Positions 1 to 10,901 of a stretch of 52,506 nt of DNA are shown here, in pieces. A model generated the notes under the pieces. It worked only from the letters and a program-made list of their open reading frames with translations. It ran no database searches and was not told the origin of the DNA. This DNA comes from Gymnopilus junonius (lineage: Eukaryota > Basidiomycota > Agaricomycetes > Agaricales > Galerinaceae). The DNA is taken from contig JADNYJ010000242.1 of assembly GCA_015501075.1 (NCBI GenBank), positions 1 through 52,506 on the forward strand. The letters run 5' to 3'. A program made the position numbers and the translations under genes. Positions within the stretch are counted from its first letter, which is position 1; each line of letters begins with the position of its first letter.

Positions 1-599
1 TTGCAGTATTTAATGGGTTTTTGAAGGTGAGATTGTCAGGTTTGTAGCAGCACCAGGTCTGCGTCTAGAGAATCACTGCAGGAGTATGATATATGATGAT
101 TTGAAAGGCTGCTGATGCCTGCCTCCCTCTCCGATATGCCAATGTGGCTGATTAAAACAATTTTTGAACACTTATGGTGGGATGGGTTTGATTGCCACAT
201 TGATTGTATAGTTAACGAAGGAGAACTTGACAGCCACCAACCACTAGAGGTTGATTAGGTGAGTGAAATGATTTGAAGGCTTTGCTAATTGACTGAATCT
301 CAAATGATGTCGTTTGTGACACAAACTCGCTCCACTGGCATCAATGGAGCAGGAAATACAGTGAGAACATGAATGGACAAGCAGGAAATTGATGCACTCA
401 TTTTGGAAATGAGTAAATCCAGCCCTCTCATCTGCATCATAATTCGAACTTTCGGATGAGGCCCTAGGAATGACCATTGCTTCCAGCGCCCATCATTTTG
501 ACAACAGAGGAAACTACTCCTGAGCTGGAGACAATGTGAGGTATGATTTATCGCAGATTTCAATATTCTCTTCACCAACACAATGATTCAAAGAAAACC

Positions 600-2010
600 A
601 GTGCCCGTATATATGCATCACAAATGGGAGAAAAAAAGCCATGAAGATAGTCGAGTGCAGAGGAAAATATGCAAGGAAGGAGACAAAAGGGTTGGAGCAT
701 GCTCACAAGAGGTAAGGAGGAAAATGTAATGTGCAAGAAAAAGAAAGGGGGTGCATAAGTGAATGGCAGAGGAAGAGATTCAAGGAATGCTGGGAGAAAG
801 ACATGATGGAGCAATGAGAGATGTGGAACAAACCAAACAGACTACTGAAACAGACCACAGGACAAGTATTTTGCCAACACCCAAGAACTTGACACCAAAT
901 TCTACTGCCTCCCCATGTTTGCTTGGCACCATTAATATTGTCCGCAAATGTGAACAACTGGAATGCCTTGGAAGTAGTGATAGTGATATCACCAATGATC
1001 TTCCCAACAGGTACTAACCTTTCTTCGAAGACAGAAGGCAATGCCAGCTTCTTGGAGATGAAGATGAGACACCAATCTGGTGTCAGCCTCCTCAAGACTC
1101 AACAGTGAACAGAGTTGATGCAGGTTCATCATAGGATTGGAATCCTATGACAGCAGGCTGAGTGAAGTAGACCTTAGTTTTCTCCAAGTCTTCCATGGTC
1201 CTCTTTATGCAATGCTTCCTGATCCATGTTGTAGCCGCCGAGTGGTGGCATAAGCACTCATGGGGAACCATCGACCAGAATAGCATGGTTGCCAGAAGGC
1301 ATTGTGAAACAGTCTTCGCTGCTGGACTCGCCTGCACCAGGAGCAAAATTGCCTATAGTGAAGGGGCTAAGAGCACCATTTGCCAAGCACGATTGATGAA
1401 GAGTCAAAGCCAGGGGAGTCCTGCCATAGGGAATGGGATTGCTGCTGGTGACCAGGGCTGCATGGGTTATGCCATGCATGGCCAATGTCTGGCAGGTTTG
1501 ACACCAAGTGGAATCAATAGGGATTAGCATGGCAGGTTACTTCTTATAAATTAATATGAATGAAAGGAGAGAATCAGCCATATCTACATAGAATATGTGT
1601 AAGCAATCGTCGAACAAGCTCAGATAAGAGGATATACTATACTTTCCAGGTTGAGGGGCTTTGTCCAGTTGAGACTTAAACTGAAGATGTCCTTGGATAT
1701 TTCATGGTCAAAACCTGTGACAATGCAGACACTGGATAGTGCAGCAGTCTCAGGAACAAGAATATCCCACTTCTTGTTCAAATCAAGCATGCCAAGTCTT
1801 TGCCTCCTTTCTGCCATTGGTGAAAACAGTCCAGCAATGTCCATGCGAAGCCCTTCCACAACTGCAAATCTCTCTCCATCTGGTCAGTTTTCCACTACTG
1901 GACATCCCCTGGGCTACAATGCATCAGGATTTCTGTCATTGTATATCACTTTCAATGAATTCATGAGAAGAGACTCATCAGTGAAAATCGAGTCTTGGAG
2001 GTGTTGATAA
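600..2010 (-). pseudogene. Unrecognised degenerate coding segments
   Basis: The minus strand shows a chain of short open segments with protein-like composition, split by stops and frame changes. The most coherent piece, about 1620-1990, contains LNKKWDILVPETAAL and GFDHEISKDIF. Others lie at 1258-1530 (with WCQTCQTLAMHG) and 1000-1090 (VPVGKIIGDITI). I do not recognise the family. The segments lie downstream, on the same strand, of the helicase remnant at 3.96-4.55 kb, so they may belong to the same dead gene or mobile element. That link is inference only. Positions 1-600 show nothing I can name. Confidence 0.3.
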
Positions 2011-3559
2011 TGGAGCCAGTAGCTGAGAGAATCAAGGCATCAATACTGGTAGGGGGGGGGCAAAGGAGAAGATAATGGAGGTGGATACAGACTCAATGGC
2101 AAAGGTGATGGTGATATCACTGCTGAAGTTACAGCCCTTTTTTTCCTGGGCCTCTTCCCCGTGAGCTTCAAGGAATGGTGTCTAGTTGACTCTGATATGA
2201 TGTAGGTAGATCCAGCTGTAATTCCAGGGCATCAGCAGCTAAAAAGGATTTGGATCAAGCAGATCGTGTTGTGTGCACTGTAGGCAGTAAATCTGTAGTA
2301 AGAAATGGTGATAATGGAAGGCCTTCAGGCCTTCAAAGCTTCCAGATGGTCTGCATTGTGTAGATTTGCCATATTATTGAGACAGATATTGGTGTTGGGA
2401 GTGGTATCAATGCTCACATTCCATTTGGGAGTCCCAACTCTCTTCACTCATGGCCATCGTAAGTGGGGTGGCAATAAATTCAGAGTTAACACAGCCAAAA
2501 CTTTGTCTGCATAGTCCTCATCTTCCTCATCATCTGCCTCAATTCCAACCAGTGAGGCAATTAGGACTTATGGAGGAAGACATGGACAGTTGAAGTAGGC
2601 TGCATTTGTCAATTAGGTTGGCATCCACTGAATCTGGATGATGGCACCATGGCATGGCATCTGAAAAGGTCAAGTACGAATTCATTTTAGATAGTGTTCA
2701 AATTATTGTCATTGGAAAGTTTTGAAGGAACCACCTCCCCAGATTGAGAGGCATTGCACTCTTCCATTCTTGAGTGCTGTGGCTGGTAATGCTGCAGACG
2801 GAGTCATTTACCATCACCTGATCCCATGAAAGGATAAACACCATCAGACAAGGAAAACAGTTGAACACGATGGCTAAGATATAATGGTAGCAATATAGTA
2901 GCAGCAGTCATTGCCATGGTGGTCAGTATAAGGGATCCAGTCAAGGCCAACTATCTCTTTCTTTACAGGGAAGAGGTAGATAGTAGCCTGGAGGCAGTGG
3001 CTAGGGTAATGACAAGCTGGTCAGTCTGACCTATCAATGGGAGGCCATGGGGCTTTGCGACAGTTCTGCCAGATGAAAGCGTCCGATCCCATGGTAATGT
3101 GGAAGACAGACTGCATCTTGGAGGTTGATAGTCATAGTGAATGTGCTCTGGGGGACAGTCAGATGTGCCTGCGATGAGGAGCCCACTCCCATGAAAATAG
3201 CTAAGGCAGACTAAACTCCAATCCCCAAGATATTGGCATGGCATGAGTAACTGAAGATTGTGGAAAGAAAGCACAGAAAATAAAGGCTGCATCCTTTATA
3301 TGTCCTTTCAACACCTGCACCTCGAGCTTTAGAGATGTAGCCATTCTCCAGGACTACAGTCTCCAGTTGTTGATATTATGTCCAAGGAAGCCAAGAACAT
3401 TCCTGCTTGCACTTGAATGACCTGAAAGCTGAAGAAGTACCACCAATGGAATTGAGTTTCAACAAGGCAAACACAATGACAGGACCTAAAGAGGGCAAGA
3501 TCTGTTCACCATAGGGCAAGCTCCATGACTGACCATATTTTCTTTGCTACTCAGCAATG
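2011..3559. other. Stretch without a recognisable gene
   Basis: Both strands are closed by frequent stops. Short minus-strand pieces such as DDEEDEDYADKVLAVL near 2.5 kb hint at decayed coding sequence continuing from the helicase remnant. A homopolymer of nine G sits near 2053. I see no RNA gene, no clear repeat and no regulatory signal. Confidence 0.35.
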
Positions 3560-3959
3560 CTAAGATGCAGGCAATGAGCAAGGATGAGCAGTTGTATCAT
3601 CGGCAAAATACTTATCCTTCTCATTGTTGGGAACCATCTGGATAATGAGAGTGAACTGGTTTTCAGTCAAAAAAGTATTTGACGTACTTAGCAAGTGCAT
3701 CCCTATTTTCTGTATCTTTCTGCCATTGATCCAGGGTGGCATCAATGTCAGCCCAAGTGTCCTTGATCTTTCTCTCTTCACAATCTTTGATACAAGCATG
3801 CTGGCTGATAGATGTCAGAGATCAGACTCCTACCCAGCCTTGTTACACATTATGTGACTGTGAGTCACAGTTTCCTAAAGTAGAACTTGGAAACTTTGAA
3901 TGCTTCACAATGACTGGCAAAACATTACATGTTGGCCTTGTTTGGCTTGCCCCTTAGAC
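3560..3959 (-). pseudogene. Unrecognised coding remnant downstream of helicase
   Basis: A minus-strand segment reads TWADIDATLDQWQKDTENRD followed by ALAKYVKYFF, after which the frame shifts into NQFTLIIQMVPNNEKDKYF. The composition (charged, amphipathic) is that of a real protein and the frame changes look like decay. It follows the RecQ-like helicase motifs at 3.96-4.55 kb on the same strand, where a helicase C-terminal lobe would be expected, but I see no helicase motifs IV-VI. It may be a linker of the same gene or another element fragment. No function is assigned. Confidence 0.35.
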
Positions 3960-4547
3960 CATCAGGTGATCGTCACAACATGTGCGAGATGCATCTCGCA
4001 GCTGGTAGTGTAGCAGAAACAAGGTGAAATCGGACATGTGAAGGCACTGACCACTGTAAACACCCAAGATTGGCATAATCAGGTTGAAAATCCTTGCCCC
4101 AATGTTTGATACAGTGCGCCTCATTGATGGATATGTTGAATAAATGAGAGGTAAAGTTTTTGCATTCCCAAAGCAGATTGAAGTGATCATAGTGAGTCAG
4201 TTTTGCCCTCACTCAAGACCTCCTTAATACCTACCTTGAATAGAGTGCAGCCAGGGCTTGCATTTCTCCCTGTGATGTTGACACCCTTTATCTTCAACCT
4301 CTCTAATTCCTTCACATTTTCATCTCCAAGGATGTTGAGGGCTCAGGGCTGTGATGATAATGGTTATCCCCTTGGTAATGAAGAGGAGCAGTATCCAGAA
4401 CATGAGCATCTTGCCTGAGCCTGTTGGAGAGATGGCAAAGACATCCTTCCCAGACAGCTGGGTAAGGCAGTCACTGTGACAGGGCATTATGCAATGAGTC
4501 CTGGCACACTGAGAACCTCGATAGACAGGGTAAAGCACTGAATTCAA
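3960..4547 (-). pseudogene. RecQ-like DEAH-type helicase, N-terminal lobe, decayed
   Basis: Superfamily 2 helicase remnant. The first frame has a Walker A motif (FAISPTGSGKMLMFW), and after a frameshift come ILGDENVKELERL and FNISINEAHCIKHWGKDF, then motif III in VRFHLVSATLP. In RecQ-family proteins these are motifs I, II (DEAH) and III (SAT). Motif II here reads NEAH: the ATC-GAT codon pair has become ATC-AAT, a CpG transition that removes the Mg-coordinating aspartate. The ATP-binding lobe is thus shifted out of frame and has lost a catalytic residue, and the C-terminal lobe is not recognisable. RecQ-like helicases are frequent in the repetitive part of Agaricomycete genomes (family knowledge). 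Helicase identity is firm; exact family membership is less certain. Confidence 0.75.
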
Positions 4548-4764
4548 AGCCCACTACAATACTAGCTACATCTCTACTTTATATACTACCTAGACCTATT
4601 ATGTATGAGTTTTTAGTAAGCCTTTAAAGATAAGGAAATTTTAAGGGAGATAATGTAGAGATAAGATAAAGATTAGATCTATTAGATAATGCTTTTGAGT
4701 CATGAGGAGTGATAGCAACGAGACCATCACATATGCCCTCCAAAGCAATGCATAAAGAATTGCT

Positions 4765-5754
4765 TTAGATTGCAAACCCACCATCAGGGTGGTTTCTGAA
4801 GTTGAGGTGTAAGTGCCCATGTTGGGCTGGGCTGCCACATTGAGGCCTATTCTTGGAATAAGGCTGGGAAGCATGAACAGCAGTGTTCAACAACATGCCG
4901 TTGATGCTGTGAACATTGCAAGCAGTACCACCAAGGGAGTCGAGTGCACAGAGAGCCTCGCAGACGTGGTCATCTGGAGGGAAATCCACAACCAGTGGGA
5001 AGTTAGCAGCTGTTGGCGGAGCCATGACCAACCCGTCATCATTTAAGACCATGATGCAGGAGACCTGAGCGGGGTCACTGTTGATGAGGCAGGTGAAGTC
5101 CATATATCCAAGTGGATAATAGAGTGGATGAGGAGTGGCTTGGCCTAGGCATCGGTAAGTGAATGACAAGTACATCTTGAGTTGCATAGTGTGAATGGCG
5201 TGAATGGTACCATTGGCATCAACAATCCCATAGACATAGTCAGACAGGTGAGTGATCCTCGAGAACCCAGCAAGGGGTATCCAGGTTGAGACTAGATGCT
5301 GGAAATAGTCACGAGGCATGATGGTGCCTTGAGGCAAGGCGACGTTGGGTGCAGGCACATTCAGTGCATTCTGCTGTCTGGCAGGTCCATAAGGAGGTGG
5401 AGCCTGGGCCGCACCTTGGGCAGGACCATTCCCATTTGCATTGGCAGGAGCCAGCTGGGTGTTGGCAGCCTGCTGTTGAGCAGGAGTAGACAAAGCACTA
5501 GGCACATTGCCAGAAGCAGATGCCTCACTGGCATCTGGGTTAGATGCCAGACCTTGACTGGGTGGCAGAGTCTCAGCAGAGACATGATCCTCATTGGCAG
5601 AGGTTGAAGACATGTCAGGTGGGGCCATCTGGATGTCTTGGGCACTGGACTGAGAGGACCTGCCCACATTGGCTGAGATATTAATATCAGTGTTCAGAAT
5701 AGCAGACAAATGCCTAAGTAACCAACTGGGCATACTCAAATTCATAGAGTTCAT
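4765..5754 (-). CDS. Hypothetical protein, intact 329-codon frame
   Basis: This is one of the longest uninterrupted frames in the window not clearly owned by a transposon. Residues 1-30 are hydrophobic to amphipathic, and about 35-145 are low complexity, rich in Ala, Pro, Gln, Asn and Ser. From about 147 a globular-looking half begins (PRDYFQHLVSTWIPLAGF, then LSDYVYGIVDANGTIHAIHT) and runs to the end. It has no signal peptide, no membrane helix and no motif I can assign. The first ATG is used. A TATA-like TATTTAAA lies about 150 bases upstream, followed by CT-rich sequence, so expression is conceivable. It sits just beyond the 3' end of a gypsy pol remnant in the same direction, so it could be host sequence or an extra element frame. 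It does not look like a typical gag. Confidence 0.5.
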   Translation of the reverse strand: MNSMNLSMPSWLLRHLSAILNTDINISANVGRSSQSSAQDIQMAPPDMSSTSANEDHVSAETLPPSQGLASNPDASEASASGNVPSALSTPAQQQAANTQLAPANANGNGPAQGAAQAPPPYGPARQQNALNVPAPNVALPQGTIMPRDYFQHLVSTWIPLAGFSRITHLSDYVYGIVDANGTIHAIHTMQLKMYLSFTYRCLGQATPHPLYYPLGYMDFTCLINSDPAQVSCIMVLNDDGLVMAPPTAANFPLVVDFPPDDHVCEALCALDSLGGTACNVHSINGMLLNTAVHASQPYSKNRPQCGSPAQHGHLHLNFRNHPDGGFAI

Positions 5755-5859
5755 AGAAGCTTCTATCTGGGTAAAAGAAGCATTGTTATTAGAATTGGAA
5801 GAGTGCTAGAAGTGAGGCATTGAGTGAATGAGTTTTGGTAAGGATGGAATGGTGAAGAA

Positions 5860-5915
5860 TGAGAGAGAATTGTGATTGCCTTGGACTTTGATGCAGAGGG
5901 GTTTAAATACCCAAG
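5860..5915 (-). promoter_or_regulatory. TATA-like promoter region, possibly gypsy LTR U3/R
   Basis: On the minus strand GTATTTAAAC is followed about 30-45 bases later by CAATCACAATTCTCTCTC, a plausible TATA box plus pyrimidine-rich initiator. It lies between the gypsy pol end and the 329-codon frame, so it may be the U3/R part of the gypsy 3' LTR or the promoter of that frame. No second LTR copy is present in the window to decide. Confidence 0.35.
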
Positions 5916-5933
5916 TTGATGAGACTCGATCAA

Positions 5934-6020
5934 ACTTGGGTGTATGTACATCTGCGACCAGACTGCTTTCGCGTGCCAGTATATAAATCCTTGATTTAAA
6001 AAAAAAAAAAAAAAAAAAAA
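5934..6020 (+). mobile_element. LINE copy F, extreme 5'-truncated 3' tail
   Basis: Only the last bases of the LINE family that occurs five more times in the window are present: ACTTGGGTGTATGTACATC through TATATAAATCCTTGATTT and a poly(A) of about 23. It is flanked by a 15-base target-site duplication ATGAGACTCGATCAA at 5919-5933 and 6021-6035 (the first A of the right copy may belong to the tail). It landed in the 3' region of the gypsy element and puts a run of phenylalanine codons into the overlapping minus-strand frame. Confidence 0.95.
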
Positions 6021-6089
6021 ATGAGACTCGATCAATAAAATTTAAAGAGCTGTTGTCTTGGAGATCAGGTAAAATTGTCATGGGCCCCG

Positions 6090-6783
6090 AAAAGACTTGA
6101 GGATCATCTGGAACATTCTTGCTTTTTCCTTTGGGCAATTCAGTAATGTCTTTTGTGTCCATGGCTTCAAGATATCCCTCCAGCTCGTGCAACTCCTTGA
6201 GTTCACTATATGGAAGCCAGCTAACATCTCCAGATTTCCAGAGCACTTCAAAAACTGCATTTTTACCTTCACCAACATGCGATTTAATTTTCTGTACAGC
6301 CCATTCACCCTCCAAATCTTCGTCTTTGAAGATTTGTGTATCCAGATGGCCAGGAAACAATCTGTCATCATTTGGCACATGAATCCTTAATAAAGATGAG
6401 TGAAATACATCATGTACACCCCATTTTCTCAGAGAGGGAGGTAAGTTGATCTGAAATGAATTATTCCCAAAGTCCTCGATGATCTGGTAGGGGCCAATGA
6501 ATTTTGGTGCAAGCTTCTGGCTCAAGCCCTTAGGAAGCAAAATATTGTGAGTAGAAATATAGACAAAGTCCTTGTTCACAAAGGGAGCCCAGACCTGCTT
6601 CCTAATGGCATTGCAGGTCAACTTGACCCTAGCAGCAATCAAGCTATCATGAGCACACATAATAGAAGACTTCATCCATCTTGTGAAAGCTCGAACACCA
6701 GGATATTCTGAAGGTTCATTAGATTTCCAAATAAAGGACCTCAGCATCCGGCCAGTATTTAGAAAAAACAGCACAAACCCCAT
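6090..6783 (-). pseudogene. Gypsy 1 integrase C-terminus with chromodomain
   Basis: After a break at about 6785 the integrase C-terminal domain continues: the GPY-type motif is visible as LAPKFIGPYQIIEDFG, followed by VHDVFHSSLLRIHVPN. A chromodomain spans about residues 147-198 of this frame (6190-6345), from LEGEWAVQKIKSHVG to VSWLPYSELKELHELEGY, with the aromatic positions W, W and Y. Chromodomains of chromovirus integrases are thought to steer insertion to histone-marked heterochromatin, which fits this nested environment. The frame then runs on through poly(A)-encoded phenylalanines of LINE F, so its apparent length of 325 residues is artificial. Confidence 0.9.
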
Positions 6784-6792
6784 GCTCTCAGA

Positions 6793-8123
6793 TCATGTGG
6801 AGTTAATGGCAAACTCGATCGCAGGCAAATGATGAACCCAATCCTTCTGGTCCTTAGAAATACAGTGCCAGAGCATCTGAGCAATGGTTTTGTTCATGCA
6901 CTCAGTAGCACCATCACTCTCAGGATGATAAGTGCTGGACATGCACAACTTTGAGCCTATCAGTCTGTGGAGCTCATCCCAAAAATGACTTGTAAACCAT
7001 GGATCATGATCACTCACAATGACCGAAGGCAGCCCATGATGTTTATAGACCTCAGAGAAGACTAACTCTGCAATGTCCTTTGCCTTGTAATCGAATCAGC
7101 AAGGTACCAAGTGAACCATGGCTAAGAATAGGTCTATAATGACTGCAATCATATCAAACAAACCATCGCGGTTCTCTGACATAGTCAACAGACTGACAAA
7201 ATTGATACCAATTGCATCCCAAGGTCACCCCTGAATGTCTAAGGGATTAAGTAAACCATAAGGCCTCATAGTACTATCCTTATTCCTGCTACAAGTAACA
7301 CAAGACCTGCAGTACTGCTCAACATCAGCAGACATGGACTTCCACCAGACAAAGTCTCTAAGATAATCATAAGTCTTCTTGTAGCTGAGATGAGCAAGAA
7401 CAGTATGGCCCTCAGCAATGATAATTTCCCTAACTGAATGCCCTTCAACTTTAACCTTAGGAATACACAGCAATCTTCTGTTATCCTGCTTCAAAAAAAG
7501 CAGGCTATTGACCTCATCAAATTCAAAGTTTGATCACACTTATACTGACCCTTAATGACCTGACAGACATTAATTCTATCCAAGTCCTTAGCCAAGCCGA
7601 GTGGGACCAAATCCAGTATGCCAATTTTATTGACTGGAGTGCCACCATCAGCACCTGAGCCTGGAATAGAATCAGGCATGTCAACAGCATCCAGCTTCTT
7701 ACCCTGGGCCAGCAACTTGCTGGTAAGCTTCTTCAGACCATTCAACTTGAACATGTCCTTTGTTCTTGCTGTGAACTCATCAGACATCTCAGGACATCCT
7801 GTCTCTGCCCCTGCATGCAGCTTTGCCTTCTTCATGCACCTACCAATGAAGTTCACTGCCATCGATGCAAACTTGCCCTCCAGACTGACCAAAACAGGCA
7901 TGGCAATCATATCCACCATGCTCTCAATCAAGGAGCCCAGATCATCAGGCTCATCATCATATTCAGTATATTTGCTTGGCACATGCACTGTTCCAGGTGC
8001 TTTGTTGGAGTAGATTTGCGAAAGAGCATTACTGAGGATGTTTTCTGCACCAGGTACGTACACAACCTCAAAGTCAAACATGCTCAATTTTTCAAACCAA
8101 TGTGCCCTCCATCCATTAGAAGT
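6793..8123 (-). pseudogene. Gypsy 1 pol: RNase H end, linker, integrase core
   Basis: Order along the minus strand: RNase H tail (NGWRAHWFEKLSMFDFEVVY, 8100-8040); a long acidic linker (7.6-8.0 kb); the integrase zinc domain (HTVLAHLSYKKTYDYL then CRSCVTCSR, an HHCC pattern, about 7270-7400); and the catalytic core. In the core the first Asp is changed (GINF where GIDF is expected, near 7205, from an ATC-GAT to ATC-AAT transition). The second Asp is present (VSDHDPWFTSHFW) and the Glu is present (YHPESDGATE). Stops and frame changes near 7225 and 7500 add to the damage. Integrase would insert the reverse-transcribed element into host DNA; this copy cannot. Confidence 0.9.
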
Positions 8124-8126
8124 CTG

Positions 8127-9743
8127 TGTTGAGCTGCAATATGGCGAGCTAGATGCCTTGCACAGCAGGCTCTGACACTAACTAATGCCTTACCTGGGAG
8201 TGAGGCTTGTAGGTGTGACTAACTAGCTAAAAGTACTAAAGACTTCAGATTATAGCTGACCATAAGGGCCAGCTTATATACACCTATGATACATGACATG
8301 TGACTACTTAGTAATGTACTCATGACTAGATATGAGTCATAGATGACATTAGTCACATGATGCACTTAGTAAGTCTGTAAGAGCATATCAGATGATCTAC
8401 TTGACTGTACATGTGATCATATGTGTCTTTTTTTTTTTTTTTAAATCACGGATTTATATACCGGTGCGCGAAAGCAGTCCGGTCGCAGATGTACATACAC
8501 CCGAAGTAATCTACCATTAAACTACGCCTAGTGCGAGACTGGCTCTCACGGGCCAACTTAGGACCATAAAACAATGGGCCCGTACTCTCGTTGAGGCCCT
8601 GACTGAAGGGAGGGGTCCAACAAAGTAAAAGAAGGGCACCAGAAGGGGGCCCGCCAGCCAAACCCGACAGCCCAGGATGCGCGCATACTGTGTTAGCCAC
8701 TGAAGGCAGCCCATTTCGGGTCACCGAAGTGGGGGGCCACACTTGTCTGTCGATAGCGCCGGAGCTCCAGAACCCAGACCCCCACCCTCAACCCAGCAAA
8801 GCCGAAGCCCGCCAAGTATTAGGACTCTGTTCTGAGCGCACCCCAAACCGCCGAATCCAGCCAGCAGGAACAGCACCTACCTTGCCCGACCAAGTTATCC
8901 GACACCCCGAGGGGGGCGGTTGAAGGCGAATGCCATAGGATTAGCCTTCAAAAAGGAAACGAGCTGATCCAGGTGAACTGGATAGTCGTGACGATCATGT
9001 TGGGGACACGATCGGAATAGGTGATCACAAGTTTGGGTATGGTAGCCGCACTCGCAACTGGTGGATTCAGGGATGTTGAAGTGAGAATAATACTCCCCGA
9101 TGGGAGCATGGTTGGTGATGGCACAAGTGACCCTGGTAAAGAGAGTCAAGTTGCTGCCTGCAGCTTGAAGCCAAGGACCACCTCGTTTGACCCGTGGTTC
9201 GAGTCGACCCCCGTCGAGGTCAGTGAGTGACAGAAATTGTCGCCCTGAGTAAGAAGGTTGCTGGAACAACTCTTGCCAGCCTTCCCCCGGATTATCATCA
9301 GCTGCTTTATGCAGCGACGCAAGTGAGTGTGGCGTGTTGGGCCCTACCGCTACAGAAAGCTCAGTCGCCATGAGATGAGCTTGGTGGTGTATACCCTACT
9401 TCAAAGAAGATGGGACATGATGAAGAGAGATGTGGCAGTCAGGACCTCTGGTCCACCACTCTGTAAGGGCGCAGATAATGGCCAAGGAGTGAGCTTGGCT
9501 GGAATGCACGGTAGCATCGAGCAGACTCCCCAAGGCCTTGGTGGAGTCCGACAAGATAACAATGTAGTCACAATTGTCCATGGCACAGGCCCAGACAATT
9601 GCAGTACGAAGGGAGTAAAGCTCAGCATCCTCTGCAAGAGCACTCCCGGCCACGTAGCGAGATGCATGCACCTCGACTCCTTGGCGAAGTGATCATATGT
9701 GTCTGAGCACATGTGTGAGTGCCATGAGTATTTCATGTCAACA
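8127..9743 (-). repeat. Copia 3' LTR, split by LINE A
   Basis: The LTR sequence occupies 8127-8428 and 9705-9743, with LINE A and its second target-site copy in between. Rejoined it is 341 bases, exactly the length of the right LTR, and differs from it at 14 positions. In element orientation it begins TGTTGACATGAAATACTC. Confidence 0.95.
8429..9688 (-). mobile_element. LINE copy A, 5'-truncated
   Basis: Poly(T) at the left end marks the 3' tail of a minus-strand LINE. It contains the 3' untranslated region (8445-8895) and the end of ORF2: the RNase H domain (HISLHHVPSSLK region) and the terminal zinc knuckle CECGYHTQTCDHLFRSC. The target-site duplication is 16 bases, GTGATCATATGTGTCT, at 8413-8428 and 9689-9704. 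Unlike copies B-E, the codon between RNase H and the knuckle is still CGA (Arg), so the C-terminal frame 8895-9371 stays open for 158 codons. Frame breaks occur further upstream. Confidence 0.95.
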
Positions 9744-9754
9744 CTCCCCCTCAA
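9744..9754 (-). promoter_or_regulatory. Copia polypurine tract
   Basis: On the minus strand TTGAGGGGGAG abuts the 3' LTR start TGTTGAC. A purine run at exactly this place primes plus-strand DNA synthesis in LTR retrotransposons. Confidence 0.85.
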
Positions 9755-9767
9755 GTAGTACAGTGTC

Positions 9768-10850
9768 CTCCGTGCATTCCGGCCAGGGTCATTCCTTGGC
9801 TGTGATCCGTGCCCTTACAGAGTGGTGGACCAGGGGCCCTGGCCGCCACATCTCCCTTCATCATGTCCCATCTTCTCTGAAGTGGGGAATACACTATCAA
9901 GCTCATCTCATGGTGACTGAGCTCTCTGTAGCAGTGGGGCCTAACATGCCACACTCACTTGCGTCACTGTGCAAAGCAGCTGATGATAATCCGGGGGAAG
10001 GCTGGCTAGAGTTGTTCCAGCAACCTTCGTACTCAGGGCGACAATTTTTGTTGCTCACTGACCTCGATGGGGGTCGACTCGAACCACGGGCCAAATGAGG
10101 CGGTCCCTGGCTTCAAGCTGCAGGCGGCGACCTGACTCTCTTTACAAGGGTCACTCGTGCCATCACCAACCATGCTCCCATCGGGGAGTATTATTCTCGA
10201 TTCAACATCCCTGAATCTACCAGTTGCGAGTGTGGCTTCCATACCCAAACTCGTGACCACTTATTCCGGACGTGTCCCCAGCATGACCGTCACGACTATC
10301 CAGCTTGTCTGGATCAGCTCGTATCCTTTTTGAAGGCTAACCCCACGGCGTTCGCCTTCAACCGCCCCCCTCGGGGTGTCGGATAACTTGGGTGGGCAAG
10401 GTAGGCGCTGTTCCTGCTAGCTGGATTCGGCGGTTTGGGGTGCACTCAGAACAGAGTCCTAATACTTGGCGGGCTTCGGCTTTGCTGGGTTGAGGGTGGG
10501 GGTCTGGGTTCTGGAGCTCCGGCGCTATCAACAGACAAGTGTGGCCCCCCACTTCGGCGACCCGAAATGGTCTGCCTTCAGTGGCTAACACAGTATGCAC
10601 ACATCCTGGGCTGTCGGGTTTGGCTGGCGGGCCCCCTTCTGGTGCCCTTCTTTCACTTTGTTGGACCCCTCCCTTCGGTCGGGGCATCAATGAGAATACG
10701 GGCCCATTGTTTTATGGTCCTAAGTTGGCCTGCGAGAGCCAGTCTCGCACTAGGCGTAGTTTAACGGTAGATTACTTGGGTGTATGTACATCTGCGACCG
10801 GACTGCTTTCGCGCACTGGTATATAAATCCTTGATTTAAAAAAAAAAAAA
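9768..10850 (+). mobile_element. LINE copy B, 5'-truncated, opposite orientation
   Basis: This is the same LINE family on the plus strand, starting inside the RNase H region (CTCCGTGCATTCCGGCC) and ending in about 13 A. Target-site copies AGTAGTACAGTGTC (9754-9767) and AGTAGTGCAGTGTC (10851-10864) differ by one base. RNase H coding runs from 9768, a UGA follows LEPRAK (about 10096), and the zinc-knuckle part resumes in frame (CECGFHTQTRDHLFRTC) to about 10385, followed by the 3' untranslated region. It sits 24 bases inside the copia 3' LTR, in the untranslated 3' leader. Confidence 0.95.
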
Positions 10851-10901
10851 AGTAGTGCAGTGTCAGCGCACATACTTGTTAAGTCACAAATGACATAAAT
10901 T

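Larger units (their letters stand above)
6036..8126 (-). mobile_element. Ty3/gypsy chromovirus, 3' part (gypsy 1)
   Basis: The element runs on the minus strand from the end of RNase H at 8126 through integrase to a chromodomain near 6190. Everything 5' of RNase H (gag, protease, reverse transcriptase) is absent, because the copia LTR begins directly at 8127. The sequence beyond the other copia LTR (24397 onward) is not gypsy reverse transcriptase, so the missing part was not merely displaced by the copia insertion: a deletion or rearrangement is implied. The 3' LTR could not be delimited; a candidate start is TGACAATTTTACC near 6080. Confidence 0.9.

Noticed and set aside
5806..6783. 325-codon intact integrase-chromodomain protein
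   Set aside because: The last 80 codons come from the LINE F poly(A) and LTR sequence, and the upstream integrase is broken.
8446..8923. 98- and 77-codon frames in the LINE 3' ends
   Set aside because: They recur in every copy with changing lengths on both strands and lie after the ORF2 stop, so they are untranslated-region artefacts.
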